DNA of 64,000 bases from CAIRDP01 sp037138335 (GTDB taxonomy: Bacteria; Bacteroidota; Bacteroidia; Bacteroidales; FEN-979). Positions 61,114-64,000 of this stretch are shown in pieces. The stretch lies in assembly GCA_037138335.1 (NCBI GenBank), contig JBAXIO010000019.1, positions 14,868-78,867 on the forward strand, read 5' to 3'. Both the position numbers and the translations under genes were made by a program. Numbering within the stretch: the first letter of the stretch is position 1; each line of letters opens with the position of its first letter. Below the pieces are notes generated by a model, which was given only the letters and a program-made list of their open reading frames with translations, did not search any database and was not told where the DNA came from.

Positions 61114-62832
61114 ATGAAACCTTTTATTTCACTGGCTCTTCTTTTAGCCTTAACGATCCTTGGCCAGGGGGCTTCGGCTCAGGTAGTCCAGGGTTCCAGC
61201 GGCGTTAAAAAGGTCAAGGTGGGCAAAGCCCCGGTCGTAACACGGACCGTGAAGTCCATGCCCGACCTTGTAATCAAGGAGGAGGTCTTTGCCGATCTCA
61301 GCAACAATAATATGATTGACGGTGGCGAAGCAAGTTACATCAATTTCAAGGTCCAGAACCTCGGTACAGGCGGGGCGAAAAATGTCACGGTGAATGTAAG
61401 CCTGAAGAATAATGCCATCCGCGGACTGTCCTTTACAAAAAAGCTGGATGTCGGTAATATCGCCCCCGGTGAGATGAGGGATGTCACAATCAATGTCACC
61501 GGCGGGATGGATCTCCAGCATGCCCTTGCCGAATTCAAAATAGAAGTCATGGAGGAGCAGGGTTTTGATGCCTACCCTCTCGAAATGAAAATAGAGACAC
61601 AGCCGTTCCAGCCTCCTTACCTGGTTGTTGCGGATGCAGTTTTCAGCACAGAGTCGGGCGGAAGGCTGAAACTCAATAACCCGATCCAGTTGAAGATACT
61701 CCTTCAGAATATCGGCAAAGGAGATGCCAAGGATGTCAACCTGAGCTTTGTCTTCCCTAACCCCGACTGCGTCGTACTTGGTGAAACCGACAAGTTCTCC
61801 CTGGGTATACTTAAACCCGGTGAGACCAAGGAGCTTGATTTTATTTTTACGGCAACACGCCGGTACAAGGAACCTACTATCCCGGTTGATGTGAGGATCA
61901 CCGAAGCCTCAGGCAAATATGCCCACGACAGCACGGTGCGTGTAAAACTCGACCAGGACCTTGTTGCCCAGAACAATGTGGTGATCAACGCCATTGCCAC
62001 TCCAAGCGTGGCTGTAACCAAAGCCTCACTCTCATCCGAAGTCGATAAAAACATCCCTGAAGATCCCAGGAAAAATACCAGCAGGTTTGCTCTAATCATC
62101 GGCAATGAAGAATATTCGAAATACCAGCCGGGGCTAAACACAGAAATGAATGTCGCTTATGCCCGTAACGATGCTTCAGTGTTCCGCGATTATGCAATTA
62201 AAACCCTGGGCTTCCCCGAAAGCAACGTATTCCTCCTGCAGGATGCGACTACCGGTGAAATGAACCAGAAACTTGACCTGATCAGCAAACTCGCGGCAAA
62301 AACCGGCAGCGATGCCGAATTGCTCTTTTATTATGCAGGGCACGGTCTGCCGGATGAGAACACCCATATTCCCTACCTGATCCCGGTTGATGTAAGCGGC
62401 ACAAATATTTACCAGGCCATCAAGCTTTCCGACATCTATAAAAAGCTTTCTGAAACAGGAGCCCGCAAGATCAGTGTTTTCCTTGATGCATGTTTTACGG
62501 GGGGCGGCAGGGGGAGCGGACTGCTTGCGGCACGGAGTGTGAAGGTTAAACCTACCGAAGAAACCCTCGACGGTAATATTGTTGTTTTTGCAGCTACCAG
62601 CGGGGAACAGTCGGCCCTGCCCTATGCAAAGGAAAAACACGGCATGTTCACTTACTATGTATTGAAAAAAATACAGGAAACATCGGGGAATATCTCTTAC
62701 AAAGACCTCACCGACTATGTGATCAAAAACGTTTCTCTCGAATCCCTCAAAGTGAACCAGAAAGAACAGGATCCTGCAGTGCATATCAGCAATGATGCAA
62801 GTGGAACCTGGCAATCGTGGAAACTTAAATAA
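61114..62832 (+). CDS. Exported CARDB-caspase (C14) protease
   Basis: 572 residues with a signal peptide ending GASAQ. Two CARDB-type adhesion domains (about 50-160 and 165-285: GEASYINFKVQNLGTGGAKN; NPIQLKILLQNIGKGDAKD) precede a caspase-like peptidase domain (about 323-572). The catalytic dyad is present: YYAGHG (His410) and FLDACFTGG (Cys460), with RFALIIGNEEYSKY at the start of the p20 region and ATSGEQSALPYAKEKHGMFTYY later. It is expected to cut proteins in the periplasm or at the surface. Fifth gene of the operon. Confidence 0.92.
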   Translation: MKPFISLALLLALTILGQGASAQVVQGSSGVKKVKVGKAPVVTRTVKSMPDLVIKEEVFADLSNNNMIDGGEASYINFKVQNLGTGGAKNVTVNVSLKNNAIRGLSFTKKLDVGNIAPGEMRDVTINVTGGMDLQHALAEFKIEVMEEQGFDAYPLEMKIETQPFQPPYLVVADAVFSTESGGRLKLNNPIQLKILLQNIGKGDAKDVNLSFVFPNPDCVVLGETDKFSLGILKPGETKELDFIFTATRRYKEPTIPVDVRITEASGKYAHDSTVRVKLDQDLVAQNNVVINAIATPSVAVTKASLSSEVDKNIPEDPRKNTSRFALIIGNEEYSKYQPGLNTEMNVAYARNDASVFRDYAIKTLGFPESNVFLLQDATTGEMNQKLDLISKLAAKTGSDAELLFYYAGHGLPDENTHIPYLIPVDVSGTNIYQAIKLSDIYKKLSETGARKISVFLDACFTGGGRGSGLLAARSVKVKPTEETLDGNIVVFAATSGEQSALPYAKEKHGMFTYYVLKKIQETSGNISYKDLTDYVIKNVSLESLKVNQKEQDPAVHISNDASGTWQSWKLK

Positions 62833-62906
62833 ACAGGAATTGAACCGTTCCCCGGCCTCTTGCTGAACAACAGGCGTCCATTGCAGCGACCAAAAAATCT
62901 ATTCTT

Positions 62907-64000
62907 ATGGGTAAGCAGTTTTTTATTCTTTTAATTTTCCTGGCCTGCGGCCTGATGTCGAAAGCCCAGGTCGATAAGGAATTCGAGGAGATGAAGAAAG
63001 CCCAGGAAAAAGAATTAGGGCAATTCGTCGAAAAGACCCAGGGGGAATTTAACCAGTATGCCGATTCCATCGATAAAGAATTCTCGGATTACCTGAGGAA
63101 AAACTGGGCCGAATTCGAAGTCTTTGCAGGGACCAGGCCCGACACCACTCCTAAACCCAAAGCCCTGCCCAAATTCAACCCGGCAGTGGATAAGATCAAG
63201 CCGGGCGCCACACCCCGGGAGATCGAAGTTACAATACCCCCTCCCGACCAGGGCATAAACCCTTTGCCTGTTCCGGTTACCCCGTTTGTCGCCAGGGAAG
63301 AACCTCCCGACACCACGGCAGCCACGCCTGAACCAGTGGAAAAGAAACCGGAACCTGGAGAGAAAAAACCTCCTGTGGAACCTCCCCCGGATGTGAAAAA
63401 GCCACCCTCGGAGCCGGCTCCTTCAGTAAAACCGGTCCCCGCCACTGAACCTGTAATAAAGCCGGTTCCGGCACCTGCAGTGAAACCTTCCGGCGAACCG
63501 GTACCTGCGAAAAAACCGGCACCGGGACCTAAAGCAAAACCAGGCTCTGGCAACGATTTTTACGGAGCTAAATTTGCATTTCATTGCGACCCGGAAATGA
63601 ACGGCAGCCTGCCGGCCCAGATCCACAATACCACCATAGCCGATTTCTGGGACAGGCTCAACAACACATCCTACAGCCCCCTGCTGCAACAGCTGAACGA
63701 TACCCGCACTGCAATGAACCTGAATGACTGGGGCTTTTTCCTCCTGGTGAAAAAAACATCCGAAGCCATCAATCCCGATAAAAATTATTCAAGGCTCCTG
63801 AGCTGGTTCCTCCTAACCAAATCGGGCTACCGCATCCGTGTCGCCTATACCGACAATCAGGTTGCACTGATGTTCCCTTCGTCAAACACACTTTACGATA
63901 CCAGGTTCTTCATCACCGACAACATTAAATTCTATGCACCGGACTTTAACGAGAACGTGGTGCTGACCTATGCAAAGGATTTTCCCGGGGCAACCAGGAT
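62907..64000 (+). CDS. Exported Pro-rich coiled-coil protein (3' end outside window)
   Basis: The frame opens with ATG at 62907 and stays open to the window end: 364 codons, no stop. The signal peptide ends MSKAQ. A charged coiled coil (24-75, EEMKKAQEKELGQFVEKTQ) is followed by a long Pro/Lys/Glu linker (about 80-210, many KP, EP and PVP repeats, e.g. KKPEPGEKKPPVEPPP) and then a folded domain (from DFYGAKFAFHC, with DWGFFLLVKKTSEAI, LLSWFLLTKSGYRIRVAYTD). That last pattern resembles the entry to some exported transglutaminase-like proteins, but no catalytic residue is yet visible. Same operon, 74 bases after the caspase gene. Confidence 0.78.
   Translation, partial: MGKQFFILLIFLACGLMSKAQVDKEFEEMKKAQEKELGQFVEKTQGEFNQYADSIDKEFSDYLRKNWAEFEVFAGTRPDTTPKPKALPKFNPAVDKIKPGATPREIEVTIPPPDQGINPLPVPVTPFVAREEPPDTTAATPEPVEKKPEPGEKKPPVEPPPDVKKPPSEPAPSVKPVPATEPVIKPVPAPAVKPSGEPVPAKKPAPGPKAKPGSGNDFYGAKFAFHCDPEMNGSLPAQIHNTTIADFWDRLNNTSYSPLLQQLNDTRTAMNLNDWGFFLLVKKTSEAINPDKNYSRLLSWFLLTKSGYRIRVAYTDNQVALMFPSSNTLYDTRFFITDNIKFYAPDFNENVVLTYAKDFPGATR

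Noticed and set aside
63089..63553. Minus-strand frame rich in Gly/Ala (GAGTGFITG-like)
   Set aside because: It is the complement of the Pro-rich linker codons of the plus-strand gene at 62907; the repetitive look is a mirror effect.

Overview
The window is chromosomal DNA of a member of the Bacteroidota, most likely an uncultured Bacteroidales-type anaerobe or microaerophile. The evidence is the promoter grammar (a -7 box TAnnTTTG, often with TTTG/TTG about 19 bases upstream), the near absence of Shine-Dalgarno sequences, and conserved Bacteroidota gene orders: coaX / barrel protein / lptC / ppiD-like; yceD-rpmF-plsX-fabH; ileS-dksA-lspA; truncated GT5 / DUF4270 / glmS. No phage, IS element, integrase or CRISPR array was seen. 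Most of the window is ordinary core and envelope genome.

Layout. 1-4.6 kb: the 3' end of typA/bipA, then a secreted glycosidase pair (GH3 and a GH63/trehalase-like enzyme). 4.6-8.6 kb: cold-shock protein, a mono-haem lipoprotein, an exported beta-carbonic anhydrase, a PAS histidine kinase and tRNA-Phe. 8.8-13.7 kb: coaX, barrel protein, lptC and a PpiD-like chaperone. 13.8-21.4 kb: PKD lipoprotein, atpC and atpD, an M23/LysM peptidase, and the lspA-dksA-ileS operon. 21.6-25.2 kb: receiver-kinase, nitroreductase, stand-alone PAS protein, TlpA-like lipoprotein. 25.3-28.0 kb: the lipid/ribosome operon yceD-rpmF-plsX-fabH. 28.1-32.3 kb: proline dehydrogenase facing a 1077-residue multi-cofactor flavoprotein fusion. 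32.4-34.6 kb: three exported proteins of unknown function. 34.9-39.6 kb: truncated glycogen-synthase-like protein, DUF4270 lipoprotein, glmS, Fe/Mn superoxide dismutase. 39.6-46.3 kb: S41 protease, a 2-hydroxy-acid operon (membrane protein, lhgO, ldh), an SDR enzyme, a DsrE-like protein and a small membrane protein. 46.5-51.9 kb: a complete RND efflux operon. 52.1-54.2 kb: pabC, pabB and divergent pabA. 54.2-57.6 kb: barrel protein, pirin, YceI, AraC regulator. 57.7-64.0 kb: an operon of six exported proteins centred on a CARDB-caspase protease, cut by the window end.

The most interesting parts are: (1) the exported caspase operon at 57.7-64.0 kb, with LPP20-like and DUF4384-like partners, a DUF5683-like membrane protein, a Pro-rich coiled-coil protein, and a shared AGCCATGA start context at four of six genes; (2) the single-chain fusion of several electron-transfer modules that are usually separate subunits; (3) pabA and pabB, whose start codons overlap on opposite strands; and (4) a set of locus-specific short-unit repeat arrays at gene ends, some of which supply the stop codon. 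All functional statements come from reading the sequence and knowing the families; no database search was run.
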